From Mogibacterium sp. (GTDB lineage Bacteria; Bacillota; Clostridia; Peptostreptococcales; Anaerovoracaceae): a DNA stretch of 64,000 bases. The stretch covers positions 74,987 to 138,986 of the forward strand of contig JAEUGJ010000010.1 of NCBI GenBank assembly GCA_016775335.1, in the 5' to 3' direction. The notes beneath the pieces are model-generated. The model saw only the letters and a list, made by a program, of their open reading frames with translations. It searched no databases and was not told the origin of the DNA. Positions 24,667 through 33,139 of this stretch are shown here, in pieces (the first letter of the stretch is position 1; every line of letters begins with the position of its first letter). A program made the translations under genes and the position numbers.

Positions 24667-26457
24667 ATGACAGAAGTTGCAAAGCGCATTGAACAGCTTC
24701 GCAAGCTGATGGCAGAGCAGAACATCGACGCATATGTCGTTCCGACCGCAGACTTCCATCAGAGCGAGTATGTTGGCGAACATTTTAAAGCCAGACAGTT
24801 CATTACCGGTTTCAGTGGATCCTATGGAACAGCTGTTATCGCAAAGAACGATGCCGGTCTGTGGACGGATGGAAGATACTTCACCCAGGCACTGACCGAA
24901 CTGGAAGGCAGCGGCGTTCGTCTGATGAAGATGTTCGTTGATGACACTCCATCCACTACCGAGTGGCTGGCAGAACAGATTCCGGAAGGCGGCAAGGTTG
25001 CCTTCGACGGCCGTGTGCTTTCCATGGGCGAAGGTCAGGAATACGAGGAAGTTCTGGGAGCAAAGAACATCACCATCGAGTACGAAGTAGATTTGATCGA
25101 TCAGATCTGGAGCGACCGTCCGGAACAGTCCAAGAAGCCATGCTTCTTCCTGGAAGACAAGTACACCGGCGAGAACGTTGCATCCAAACTGGCAAGAGTT
25201 CGGGCAAAGATGGCAGAATGCGGTGCTACCGTACACCTGATTGCATCTTTGGATGACAATGCGTGGCTGCTGAACTTCCGTGGTGACGATATCGACTTCT
25301 TCCCACTGGTTTTGGATTACGTAATCGTTGGCAAAGACGATGCACACCTGTACATCGACGAGAGCAAGCTGAACGACAGAATCCGCGAAGAGCTGGCGAA
25401 GAACGACGTTCAGATTCACCCATACAACGACATCTACGAAGATGCCAAGAATATCGGTAAAGACGAAGTGGCTCTCATCGACCCGATGAAGATGAACTAC
25501 GCGCTTTACAAGAGCCTGCCGTGCAAGGTGGTAGAAGGTGCCAACCCAACCATCCTCATGAAGGCAATGAAGAACGAAGTGGAAATCGCAAACATCCGGA
25601 AAGCAGAGCTGAAGGACAGCGTTGCCCTCACCAAGTTCATGTACTGGATCAAAAAGAACTACGACAAGATGGAGATCACCGAGTTGTCCGCATCCGACAA
25701 GCTGACATCCCTCCGTGCGGAACAGGAAGGATACATTCGGGATTCCTTCGAACCTCTGCAGGCATTTGGTGCACACGCTGCGATGATGCACTACTCCCCA
25801 ACAGAGGAGTCCGATGTTCCGCTGAAAGAAGGCGGAATGCTGCTGAGCGATACTGGCGGCGGCTACTATGAAGGTTCCACCGATATCACCCGTACCACCG
25901 TTCTGGGTCATATCACACCGGAGCTGAAGAAATACTACACCGCAGTATACAGAGCAATGCAGCACCTGAGCGTGGCAAACTTCCTGTACGGAAACCACGG
26001 CTGGTCCCTGGACGTACTGGCAAGACAGCCAATCTGGGATCTGAACAAGGACTTCCAGTGCGGAACCGGACACGGATTCGGTTACCTGGGCAGCATTCAC
26101 GAACCGCCAACCGGATTCCGTTGGTACATCGTTCCGTCCAAGAATGAGCACCACCAGTTCGAAGAAGGCATGGTAATCACCAACGAGCCGGGAATCTACG
26201 AAGAAGGCGACTTCGGTATCCGTATCGAGAACAACCTGCTCACCGTAAAAGGCGAGAAGAACAAGTACGGTCAGTTCATGCACTTCGAGACACTGAACTT
26301 CGTACCGATCGATCTGGACGGTATCGATCCGGAAGAGCTGACACGCTCCGAGAGAGAATGGCTCAACGATTACCACAAGGAGTGCTACGAGAAGGTTAGC
26401 CCGTTCCTCACCGAAGAGGAGAAGGAATGGCTCAAGGAGTACACCAGAGCCATCTAG
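24667..26457 (+). CDS. Xaa-Pro aminopeptidase, long M24 form
   Basis: A 596-residue M24 metallopeptidase of the long, eukaryote-like aminopeptidase P type: two creatinase-N-like domains (to about 310), the pita-bread catalytic domain, and a C-terminal extension. All five metal ligands are present: D395, D406, H469, E507 and E521. It removes an N-terminal residue linked to proline, probably in the cytoplasm as there is no signal peptide. AAGGAGGG lies before ATG 24667. Codon use is strongly biased (GTT, GAA, AAC, CGT), as expected for a highly expressed gene. A second M24 gene and an iminopeptidase follow. Confidence 0.93.
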   Translation: MTEVAKRIEQLRKLMAEQNIDAYVVPTADFHQSEYVGEHFKARQFITGFSGSYGTAVIAKNDAGLWTDGRYFTQALTELEGSGVRLMKMFVDDTPSTTEWLAEQIPEGGKVAFDGRVLSMGEGQEYEEVLGAKNITIEYEVDLIDQIWSDRPEQSKKPCFFLEDKYTGENVASKLARVRAKMAECGATVHLIASLDDNAWLLNFRGDDIDFFPLVLDYVIVGKDDAHLYIDESKLNDRIREELAKNDVQIHPYNDIYEDAKNIGKDEVALIDPMKMNYALYKSLPCKVVEGANPTILMKAMKNEVEIANIRKAELKDSVALTKFMYWIKKNYDKMEITELSASDKLTSLRAEQEGYIRDSFEPLQAFGAHAAMMHYSPTEESDVPLKEGGMLLSDTGGGYYEGSTDITRTTVLGHITPELKKYYTAVYRAMQHLSVANFLYGNHGWSLDVLARQPIWDLNKDFQCGTGHGFGYLGSIHEPPTGFRWYIVPSKNEHHQFEEGMVITNEPGIYEEGDFGIRIENNLLTVKGEKNKYGQFMHFETLNFVPIDLDGIDPEELTRSEREWLNDYHKECYEKVSPFLTEEEKEWLKEYTRAI

Positions 26458-26604
26458 TTAGAAATCCAACACTCTCGGCGATCGAGAGACCGGTGCAGCT
26501 CTGCACCGCCGGACCACTCGGACACTTGGAATTTAGAAAATGATTATTTTATAAAAAGAAAGTATATAATAACTGTAGATTCTCTATCAAAGTGCCGGCG
26601 GTCG

Positions 26605-26613
26605 TGCTATAAT
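26605..26613 (+). promoter_or_regulatory. Extended -10 promoter of the second M24 gene
   Basis: TGC before TATAAT (26608-26613); another TATAAT lies at 26565. The hairpin GGTGCAG/CTGCACC at 26492-26507, before them, lacks a T-run. Confidence 0.45.
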
Positions 26614-26673
26614 GATTTATGGATGTTATTTTCGGAACAATCCGGAAAGACTTAAGAAATGGAGGATTACATC

Positions 26674-27768
26674 ATGTTGAAAAAAGATCGTTTGGAGAGA
26701 ACCATTGCCAAGATGAAGGAAAAAGACATCCCTCAGATGCTCGTTTCCGACCAGTACGCTCTGTACTACCTGCTGGACAAGACATTTGTTTTCGGCGAAA
26801 GAATGGGTGCGCTGTACATCAATATTGACGGCACCACTCACTTTGTACTGAACAAGCTGTTCCCACAGGTAGAAGACCTTGGCGTGGAGATTACCTATTA
26901 CGATGACGTGGAGGATGGCGTAGAGATTCTGTCCCGTTTCGTCGACAAAGAGAAGACAATGGGTATCGACAAGACTTGGCCGGCAAGATTCGTTCTGAGA
27001 CTTCAGGAACTGGGCGCAGGCAGCTCCTTCGTAAACAACGCATGCGTAATTGATAAAGTTAGACAGGTTAAGGGTGAAGATGAGCACAAGATCATGAAGG
27101 AATCCGCTCTGAAGATCGATCAGGTTATGGATAAACTGATTCCATGGGTTGCAAAGGGCCTCACCGAAATCGAGCTGAACCAGAAGACTGCAGAACTGTG
27201 CAAGGAAGTTGGTTTTAGCGGCATGTCCTTCGACCCGATTACTGCATACGGTAAGGGCGGCGCAGATCCGCACCACATCACCGACAACAGCAAGGGTAAG
27301 CACGGCGACTCCGTTGTCCTGGACATCGGCGGAATGTGGAAGGGTTATGCTTCCGACATCACCAGAACCGTATTCATCGGCGAAGTAAGCGAGAGACAGA
27401 AGCAGATCTACAACATCGTTCTGGAAGCCAACAAGAGAGGTATTGCAGCAGCAAAGCCGGGCAACAAGATGAGCGACGTAGATAAGGCTGCAAGAGATTA
27501 CATCACCGAGCAGGGCTTTGGTGAATACTTCACACACAGAACCGGTCACTCCATCGGTCTGGAAGACCACGAGGTGGGCGACGTATCCCTGGCTAACGAC
27601 GAAATCATCGTACCGGGACAGTGCTTCTCCGTTGAGCCGGGAATCTATCTCTATGACGAGGGTATCGGCGTAAGAATCGAGGACATCCTGTACATCACCG
27701 AAGATGGCTGCGAAGTGCTCAACGAGTATCCGAAGGATGAAATCGTCGTTGTTCCGGACGGAGAATAA
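26674..27768 (+). CDS. Xaa-Pro dipeptidase, M24 family
   Basis: A 364-residue M24B peptidase with a creatinase-N domain and a catalytic domain. The metal ligands are seen in VVLDIGGMWKGYASDITRT (two Asp), HRTGHSIGLEDHE (His), FSVEPGIY (Glu) and VRIEDILYI (Glu). The size fits prolidase-type enzymes that split X-Pro dipeptides. GGAGG lies seven bases before ATG 26674; an in-frame ATG five codons upstream lacks spacing. Codon bias is like the preceding gene. Together with the neighbouring peptidases it would complete proline-peptide breakdown. Confidence 0.92.
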   Translation: MLKKDRLERTIAKMKEKDIPQMLVSDQYALYYLLDKTFVFGERMGALYINIDGTTHFVLNKLFPQVEDLGVEITYYDDVEDGVEILSRFVDKEKTMGIDKTWPARFVLRLQELGAGSSFVNNACVIDKVRQVKGEDEHKIMKESALKIDQVMDKLIPWVAKGLTEIELNQKTAELCKEVGFSGMSFDPITAYGKGGADPHHITDNSKGKHGDSVVLDIGGMWKGYASDITRTVFIGEVSERQKQIYNIVLEANKRGIAAAKPGNKMSDVDKAARDYITEQGFGEYFTHRTGHSIGLEDHEVGDVSLANDEIIVPGQCFSVEPGIYLYDEGIGVRIEDILYITEDGCEVLNEYPKDEIVVVPDGE

Positions 27769-27833
27769 TTGTTGATAAAACAAAGTTCGCCTCGGCAGAC
27801 ACTTCCGAGGGAATAAAACGGAAATGATAAAGG

Positions 27834-27865
27834 TGCCGCGGTCTGCGGGCTGCGGCATTTAATTT
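27834..27865 (+). terminator. Terminator-like hairpin after the M24 dipeptidase
   Basis: TGCCGC (27834-27839) with GCGGCA (27852-27857) followed by TTTAATTT; a CCTCGG/CCGAGG stem at 27790-27810 precedes it. It may attenuate rather than fully stop transcription into the next gene. Confidence 0.45.
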
Positions 27866-27884
27866 ACAAAGGAGAGTTAAAAAA

Positions 27885-28775
27885 ATGGCAAAGATTACAG
27901 AAGGTTACATGCCGTTCAGAGGTTATCAGACTTATTATAGAATCGTTGGTGAGCAGAAGGATAACGGAAAGGCTCCGCTGATCTGCCTGCACGGTGGTCC
28001 GGGATCCACCCACAACTACTTCGAAGTACTGGACAACGTAGCAGACGATGACGATCGTATGATCGTAATGTACGACCAGCTTGGCTGCGGAAATTCTTAC
28101 CTGGACGGACATCCTGAAATGTGGACACAGGATCTGTGGCTGGACGAGCTGGATGCTCTGAGAGAGCACCTGGGTCTGGATAAGTGCCACATCATCGGTC
28201 AGTCTTGGGGTGGTATGATGCAGATTGCATACGCAATTGAGCGTGGTGCAAAGGGCGTAAAATCCTTCATCATCTCCTCCGGTCACCCAAGCAGCAGCCT
28301 GTGGGCAAAGGAAGGTATGAGAAGAATTAAGATGATGGATGAGGCAGATCAGAAAGCCATCAACCACGCACTGGAAACCGAAGACTTCACCGGCGAAGAT
28401 TATCTGAAGGCAGTAGATCACTATATGGACAGATACTGCACATACTGGAGAGAAGATCTTCCGGAATGCTGCACCAGAGCAAAGAAGAGCGGCGGCGAAG
28501 CATATCTGTATGGATGGGGCCCGAACGAATTCGTACCGTCCGGTACACTGAGAGACTTCGAGTATATCGACAGACTGCCTGAAATCGAAGTACCGTCCCT
28601 GATTATGAGCGGTATCTCCGATCTGTGCTCTCCACTGGTTGCAAAGACCATGGCAGACGGAATCCAGCACACCAAGTGGATCCTCTGGGAGAATGCAAGA
28701 CACACCACATTCGTAGACAGACACGATGATTACTGCGTTGAGCTGATCAAGTGGATGAACGAATACGACAAATAA
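27885..28775 (+). CDS. pip: Proline iminopeptidase-like alpha/beta hydrolase (S33)
   Basis: A 296-residue hydrolase of the S33 family that removes N-terminal proline from peptides. The HGGPG oxyanion motif (36-40), the nucleophile elbow GQSWGG (S107), the late Asp (ISDLCSP region) and the His in RHTTFVD complete the triad. No signal peptide is present, so it acts in the cytoplasm. AAAGGAGAG precedes the ATG. Placement right after two Xaa-Pro peptidases argues for joint use of proline-rich peptides. A terminator at 28810 separates it from the next gene. Confidence 0.9.
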   Translation: MAKITEGYMPFRGYQTYYRIVGEQKDNGKAPLICLHGGPGSTHNYFEVLDNVADDDDRMIVMYDQLGCGNSYLDGHPEMWTQDLWLDELDALREHLGLDKCHIIGQSWGGMMQIAYAIERGAKGVKSFIISSGHPSSSLWAKEGMRRIKMMDEADQKAINHALETEDFTGEDYLKAVDHYMDRYCTYWREDLPECCTRAKKSGGEAYLYGWGPNEFVPSGTLRDFEYIDRLPEIEVPSLIMSGISDLCSPLVAKTMADGIQHTKWILWENARHTTFVDRHDDYCVELIKWMNEYDK

Positions 28776-28809
28776 GAACTGACAGCACATCCGTGCTTTA
28801 ATCGATTTT

Positions 28810-28845
28810 AATCCGGACACGATCGAAAGATGCCGTGTCCGGATT
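28810..28845 (+). terminator. Hairpin after the iminopeptidase gene
   Basis: AATCCGGACACG (28810-28821) with CGTGTCCGGATT (28834-28845), a perfect 12-bp stem; the following T content is low. Confidence 0.65.
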
Positions 28846-28895
28846 GCTCTATAAAAAAACAGACCGGGTGAAAGCCCCGTGTCAGGAGGTGTACG

Positions 28896-29852
28896 ATGTT
28901 ACATGAAGTAAGTTTTAAATCCTTTAATGAGAGAGATGATGTGCAAGGCTGGGTTTACGTTCCGGCAACTGAGCCCTGCGGAATCATTCAGCTGGTGCAC
29001 GGATTCGGAGAACATTCCAGAAGATATTTCCATATGATTGTGAATTTTATGGAGGCCGGCTATATCGTCGCGGCCGATGATCACGTAGGTCACGGCAAAA
29101 CCGCCATGGTGAACGACACCTGGGGCGATTGGGGCGACAAGGGTTTCCGCACCATGATGGAGGACGAGCACACGCTCACCACCCTGGTCAAAGAAATGTA
29201 TCCGAATCTTCCGTACTTCATGTTCGGCCACAGCATGGGTTCCTTCATCGCACGGGATTACATCACCAAATACGGCGATGAGCTTGCCGGCGTAACCCTT
29301 TGCGGTACCAGCGGCGTATTCCCGCACGTAGAAGAAGGGATCGAGCTCCTGGAAAAAGAAGTGGCAGCCGGTCACGGAGAGGATCCGGCCACCGAGGCAC
29401 CGAATGTGGTGATGGGCTGGATGTTCGACCGCTGCGACGAAGAGATTAAACTGGGCAACGAGTGGATCTGCTCGGATCCTTGCGTTCAGTACGACCACGC
29501 CCACGACCCGTTTGACGCCTTCACAAAGCCGACCACCAATCGGTCCTTCCTGTACTTCTGTCAGATGATTACCGCCATCACCGGATCGGACTGGGCGAAA
29601 AATGTTCCGACGGAACTCCCAATCTTTAACATTGCCGGCGACCAGGATCCGGTGGGTCAGTACGGCGAAGGGGTATATCAGGTATCCAACTGGCTGGCGG
29701 AAAGCGGACATGCTGTAGAGACGAAGCTGTATCCGGGCTACCGCCACGAAATCCACAACTACGAAGATCTGAAGGATGAAGTGGTGGAAGACATCATCTG
29801 CTTCTTTGACGAGCAGTTGGATTTTGACGACGACGATGACGATGAGGAATAA
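28896..29852 (+). CDS. Alpha/beta hydrolase, monoacylglycerol lipase / lysophospholipase-like
   Basis: A 318-residue hydrolase of the Hydrolase_4 type (PldB-like). It has the HGFGEHSRRY segment after the second strand, the nucleophile GHSMGS (S113), a late Asp in GDQDPVG and the catalytic His in YPGYRHEIHN. Likely substrates are monoacylglycerols or lysophospholipids. It ends in an acidic tail of about nine Asp/Glu residues. AGGAGG lies before the ATG. The next gene starts five bases after its stop. Confidence 0.85.
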   Translation: MLHEVSFKSFNERDDVQGWVYVPATEPCGIIQLVHGFGEHSRRYFHMIVNFMEAGYIVAADDHVGHGKTAMVNDTWGDWGDKGFRTMMEDEHTLTTLVKEMYPNLPYFMFGHSMGSFIARDYITKYGDELAGVTLCGTSGVFPHVEEGIELLEKEVAAGHGEDPATEAPNVVMGWMFDRCDEEIKLGNEWICSDPCVQYDHAHDPFDAFTKPTTNRSFLYFCQMITAITGSDWAKNVPTELPIFNIAGDQDPVGQYGEGVYQVSNWLAESGHAVETKLYPGYRHEIHNYEDLKDEVVEDIICFFDEQLDFDDDDDDEE

Positions 29853-29857
29853 TAGAA

Positions 29858-30391
29858 TTGATTAAATCCACGATTAGGACGCGCACCTATCGCGCAATAT
29901 ATCGGTTATTGGACCGGGTATCTCCGGTGGATTACGACTGCGGCACCCTTTGCGGTGCCGCATGTTGTATGGTGGAATCGGAGCCGGATATGGAAATGGG
30001 CATCTACCTGCTGCCGGGGGAAGACAAAATCCATCGCCGGGAAGGAGAGGACTATCGTTGGACGGAAGAATCCACGGAAGAGTTTGAATTCCCGGAATCC
30101 TGGAAGGGGAAGGTGTTCTTTTTACACTGCATGAATCCGCCCCACTGCCAAAGATCGCTGCGGCCCATTCAGTGCCGGACTTTTCCGCTGCTGCCCCATT
30201 TGACGGAGGAGGATGAGCTCGTCATGATTTATGATGACACGGAGGTGCCGTACGCGTGCCCGCTGATTGAAGAGGCCCTTCCGCTGAATGACGATTTTGT
30301 GAAGGCCACCACTACGGTGTGGCGGCATCTGATTCGAGATCCACTGATTTACGACCTGGTAAAAGCAGACTCGGCGGAGCGCTATGAATAG
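29858..30391 (+). CDS. Cysteine-rich YkgJ-like protein
   Basis: A 177-residue soluble protein without a confident family. It has a cysteine set resembling metal-binding YkgJ-type proteins: C28, C32, C36, C37, then C91, C97, C106 and C134, with nearby His. It may bind zinc or an iron-sulfur cluster. The start is TTG 29858, with GAGGAA upstream; no ATG fits. The five-base gap to the lipase-like gene suggests co-translation. Function unknown. Confidence 0.65.
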   Translation: MIKSTIRTRTYRAIYRLLDRVSPVDYDCGTLCGAACCMVESEPDMEMGIYLLPGEDKIHRREGEDYRWTEESTEEFEFPESWKGKVFFLHCMNPPHCQRSLRPIQCRTFPLLPHLTEEDELVMIYDDTEVPYACPLIEEALPLNDDFVKATTTVWRHLIRDPLIYDLVKADSAERYE

Positions 30392-30573
30392 TCGGCCGCG
30401 GGGAATGCAGGGGCAGCGGTAGAATATAGGAATAGGCGGAAGAATATTTTTACAAAACGAACACATTACATCGGGTAGCATGAAAAAAAGTGCTATACCC
30501 ATAGGAATAATTCGTTTTTCAAGGAATTGTGAATATGTTAACATCTGTACCGTAAGGAAAGAGTGCTTTAGGT

Positions 30574-30595
30574 GCATCCCCGGAGAAGCGGGGAT
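30574..30595 (+). promoter_or_regulatory. Leader hairpin before brnQ
   Basis: CATCCCCG, six bases, CGGGGATG: a perfect 8-bp hairpin 24 bases before the start codon. Further upstream GGGTAGCA pairs with TGCTATACCC (about 30474-30502). Possible translational control; no known riboswitch class recognised. Confidence 0.4.
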
Positions 30596-30619
30596 GAAAG
30601 TATGAGAGGTATTGAAATT

Positions 30620-31948
30620 ATGGAACAGAATGGTAAGACAAGAAGCAAGCGTTCCGCCATCATCATCATGGGTCTGGCGCTGTTTGCAACACAGTTCGGT
30701 GCCGGAAATCTGATCTTCCCGCCGTTCTTGGGAAGAGACACCGGTTCTTCCTGGTTCGTTGGATTCATCGGATTCTTCCTGATGGACGTTGGTCTGGCGG
30801 TAGCAGCGATTATCGCAACCGTATCCAACAAGAAGGGCGGCGTTGACGGCGTTATGGGCAAAATGGGCCGCATCCCGGGAAAAGCGATGGTAACCGCTAT
30901 CATCATCTGCCTGGGACCGCTGATTGCAATTCCGCGTACGGCAGCAACCACCTATGAAATGGGCATTAAGCTGCTGATTCCGGGACTTCCGCAGTGGGCA
31001 TTCGGTGCTATTTTCTACGGAATCGCACTGCTGCTGGTAATCCGCCCGACAAAAGTAGTAGATATTATCGGAAACTATCTCACACCGATTCTCCTGGCAG
31101 TAATGGTACTGCTGATTGTAATCGGTATCGTGAATCCAATCGATGAGGCTGCAATCCTGGCAAACGCATCCCCGATGCATGACGGTATCGTAAACGGATA
31201 CCAGACATTGGACGGTATCGGCGGCGTTCCGCAGACACTGATGATGATCACTGCGGCATGTGCTTACGGATATACCACAAAGGATGAAATTCGTCAGACC
31301 GTCAGCGGTTCCGCGGTAATCTCCGGAACTTTACTGGCTCTGGTGTACGGCGGACTGACCTATCTGGGTTCCACCGTTTCCGGAATCGCAGAATATAAGA
31401 ATCTGGAGCAGGCTCCGCTGCTGATGGCAATCACCAACAGACTGCTTGGCAGCTACGGCGTAATCGCACTGACCGTCATCGTGCTGATGGCTTGCCTGAC
31501 CACCGCAATCGGACTTTCCGCAGTAGTGGGCGACTACTTCAAGGATCTCACCGACGGAAAGATGAAGTACAAGAACACCGTTATCGCAGTTATCGTATTC
31601 AGCTACATTCTCTCCAACTTCGGATTGGGCAACATCATCGCACTGGCAGGACCGATTCTGTCCATCCTGTATCCGCCGCTGATCGTTCTGGTCGTAATGA
31701 CGCTGCTGGAGAAGGTTGTCAAGAACGAGATGTCCGCATGCGTAGGTGCCTACGTATCCCTGCTGGCCAGCCTGGCAGGAACCCTGCCGATGGGCGTGAT
31801 CTCCGACATGGCCGCAAAGCTGCCGTTCGCTGCAGATGGCCTGGGCTGGATCGTTCCGGCTGTAATCGGATGCGCGGTAGGCGCATTCATTCCGAAGCCA
31901 CAGGGCAAGAAGGCTGAAAACCTGAAGGCAAATGTGAATCTCGACTAA
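30620..31948 (+). CDS. brnQ: Branched-chain amino acid carrier BrnQ, copy 1
   Basis: A 442-residue LIVCS-family symporter with about 12 transmembrane segments, importing leucine, isoleucine or valine with Na+ or H+. The signature GLALFATQFGAGNLIFPPFLG opens the first helix. The start ATG 30620 behind GAGAGG aligns with the paralogue at 33140, so two upstream in-frame starts are rejected. A 14-bp terminator at 32030 follows and serves the convergent LysR gene too. Confidence 0.92.
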   Translation: MEQNGKTRSKRSAIIIMGLALFATQFGAGNLIFPPFLGRDTGSSWFVGFIGFFLMDVGLAVAAIIATVSNKKGGVDGVMGKMGRIPGKAMVTAIIICLGPLIAIPRTAATTYEMGIKLLIPGLPQWAFGAIFYGIALLLVIRPTKVVDIIGNYLTPILLAVMVLLIVIGIVNPIDEAAILANASPMHDGIVNGYQTLDGIGGVPQTLMMITAACAYGYTTKDEIRQTVSGSAVISGTLLALVYGGLTYLGSTVSGIAEYKNLEQAPLLMAITNRLLGSYGVIALTVIVLMACLTTAIGLSAVVGDYFKDLTDGKMKYKNTVIAVIVFSYILSNFGLGNIIALAGPILSILYPPLIVLVVMTLLEKVVKNEMSACVGAYVSLLASLAGTLPMGVISDMAAKLPFAADGLGWIVPAVIGCAVGAFIPKPQGKKAENLKANVNLD

Positions 31949-32029
31949 CAGTTTATAAAAAGAGTTTTGCCTCGGCCATTGAATAAACCCGATTTCCGGA
32001 CCCCCCCGGAAGTTGATGCAAAACGAAAA

Positions 32030-32070
32030 GGCAGGCGCTTCACGAAAGTGGAGCGCCTGCCGGTTTTTTT
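32030..32070. terminator. Bidirectional terminator between brnQ copy 1 and lysR
   Basis: GGCAGGCGCTTCAC, loop GAAA, GTGGAGCGCCTGCC then a run of seven T. The A-rich left flank allows use on the minus strand. Confidence 0.92.
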
Positions 32071-32081
32071 ATAAAAAAGAA

Positions 32082-32954
32082 TTAGCACGTGACGATGCCG
32101 TGCTGGTTGATGAACTCGATGAGCTTTCGCAGGGGATCGTTCATGTATTTTGTGCTGTAGAAGAGCTGGAGCATTTCCACAAATGCCTCCCCCAGCGGGA
32201 AACATTCGAAGTTGCTGTCCGCGTCCACCTCCGAAAGGGGCAGGATGGCGAAACCCTGGGACAGGGCCAGCATCATGGTCTGCACGTCCTGGCTGCGGGC
32301 AACCCGAACATCGTGGAAGGTGGTGCCGTACTTTTTGTGAAGGTTGGTGCGGCAGTATTCGTAATAATCCTCGTCCATGGATTTGGTAATTAGGGGAAGA
32401 CTCTCAATCGCCTTCTCGATGGAGCCGAAGTGGCGCACCGTGTTGGGCGGAAGCACCAGGTAGTCCAGGGCTTTCAGGATATCGATGCTGCGAATCTCCG
32501 GATAGGCGCGGACTTTTTCACTGATATTGTCCGGCATGACGATGGCGTGGAGGCGCTGATGCACCAGATCGCTCACCAATTCCTTCTCGCTGCCGAAGGA
32601 GGCCTTCAAGTTCACGTCCCGATAGGCGGTTTGAAAATCCGTAAAGAGGGACACGTAGAAATGAGAACCGTCCAGTCCCAGGTTCAAATCCCGGGAGTGG
32701 TCCTGCTTCAGGGCGGCCACCAGATTGGCATAATCTTTTTTCATGGCCAGCGCCTTTTCGTAGAAAATCTGCCCCTGGTCGGTGAGCTCGCAGCCCTTGT
32801 TGGTTCGATAGAACAGCTTGCAATTGAATTCGCTCTCCAGTTGGGCAATGTACTTGCTCATGGTGGTCTGTGCAATTCCGCACTGATCGGCGGCTTGGGT
32901 GAAGTTCCCGGTGTCTGCCGCCGTTAAAAAATAGTCTAATTTTTGAATATCCAT
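32082..32954 (-). CDS. LysR-family transcriptional regulator
   Basis: A 290-residue LysR regulator: N-terminal winged HTH (GNFTQAADQCGIAQTTMSKYIAQLE, about 17-41) and a periplasmic-binding-like effector domain. It sits between two brnQ genes and is divergent from the second, sharing about 185 bases of A+T-rich control DNA with it. Control of branched-chain amino acid uptake in response to an amino acid is the natural inference. The start has only a weak AAAGGTTAT site. Confidence 0.9.
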   Translation of the reverse strand: MDIQKLDYFLTAADTGNFTQAADQCGIAQTTMSKYIAQLESEFNCKLFYRTNKGCELTDQGQIFYEKALAMKKDYANLVAALKQDHSRDLNLGLDGSHFYVSLFTDFQTAYRDVNLKASFGSEKELVSDLVHQRLHAIVMPDNISEKVRAYPEIRSIDILKALDYLVLPPNTVRHFGSIEKAIESLPLITKSMDEDYYEYCRTNLHKKYGTTFHDVRVARSQDVQTMMLALSQGFAILPLSEVDADSNFECFPLGEAFVEMLQLFYSTKYMNDPLRKLIEFINQHGIVTC

Positions 32955-33139
32955 AACCTTTACCTCTCGTTTTTATTATAACGGATAAAAAATAATAAAC
33001 AATAGAATAATTTGGTTCAGTATGTCAAAACATGAAAAAAAGTGGTTGCAAGATGAAAAAGATTCTTTTTAAAAACACATTTCTTCATGGTAGAGTAGGT
33101 GGCGTATTGGTTATAAATGTTAATAGGTAAGGTGAAAAA

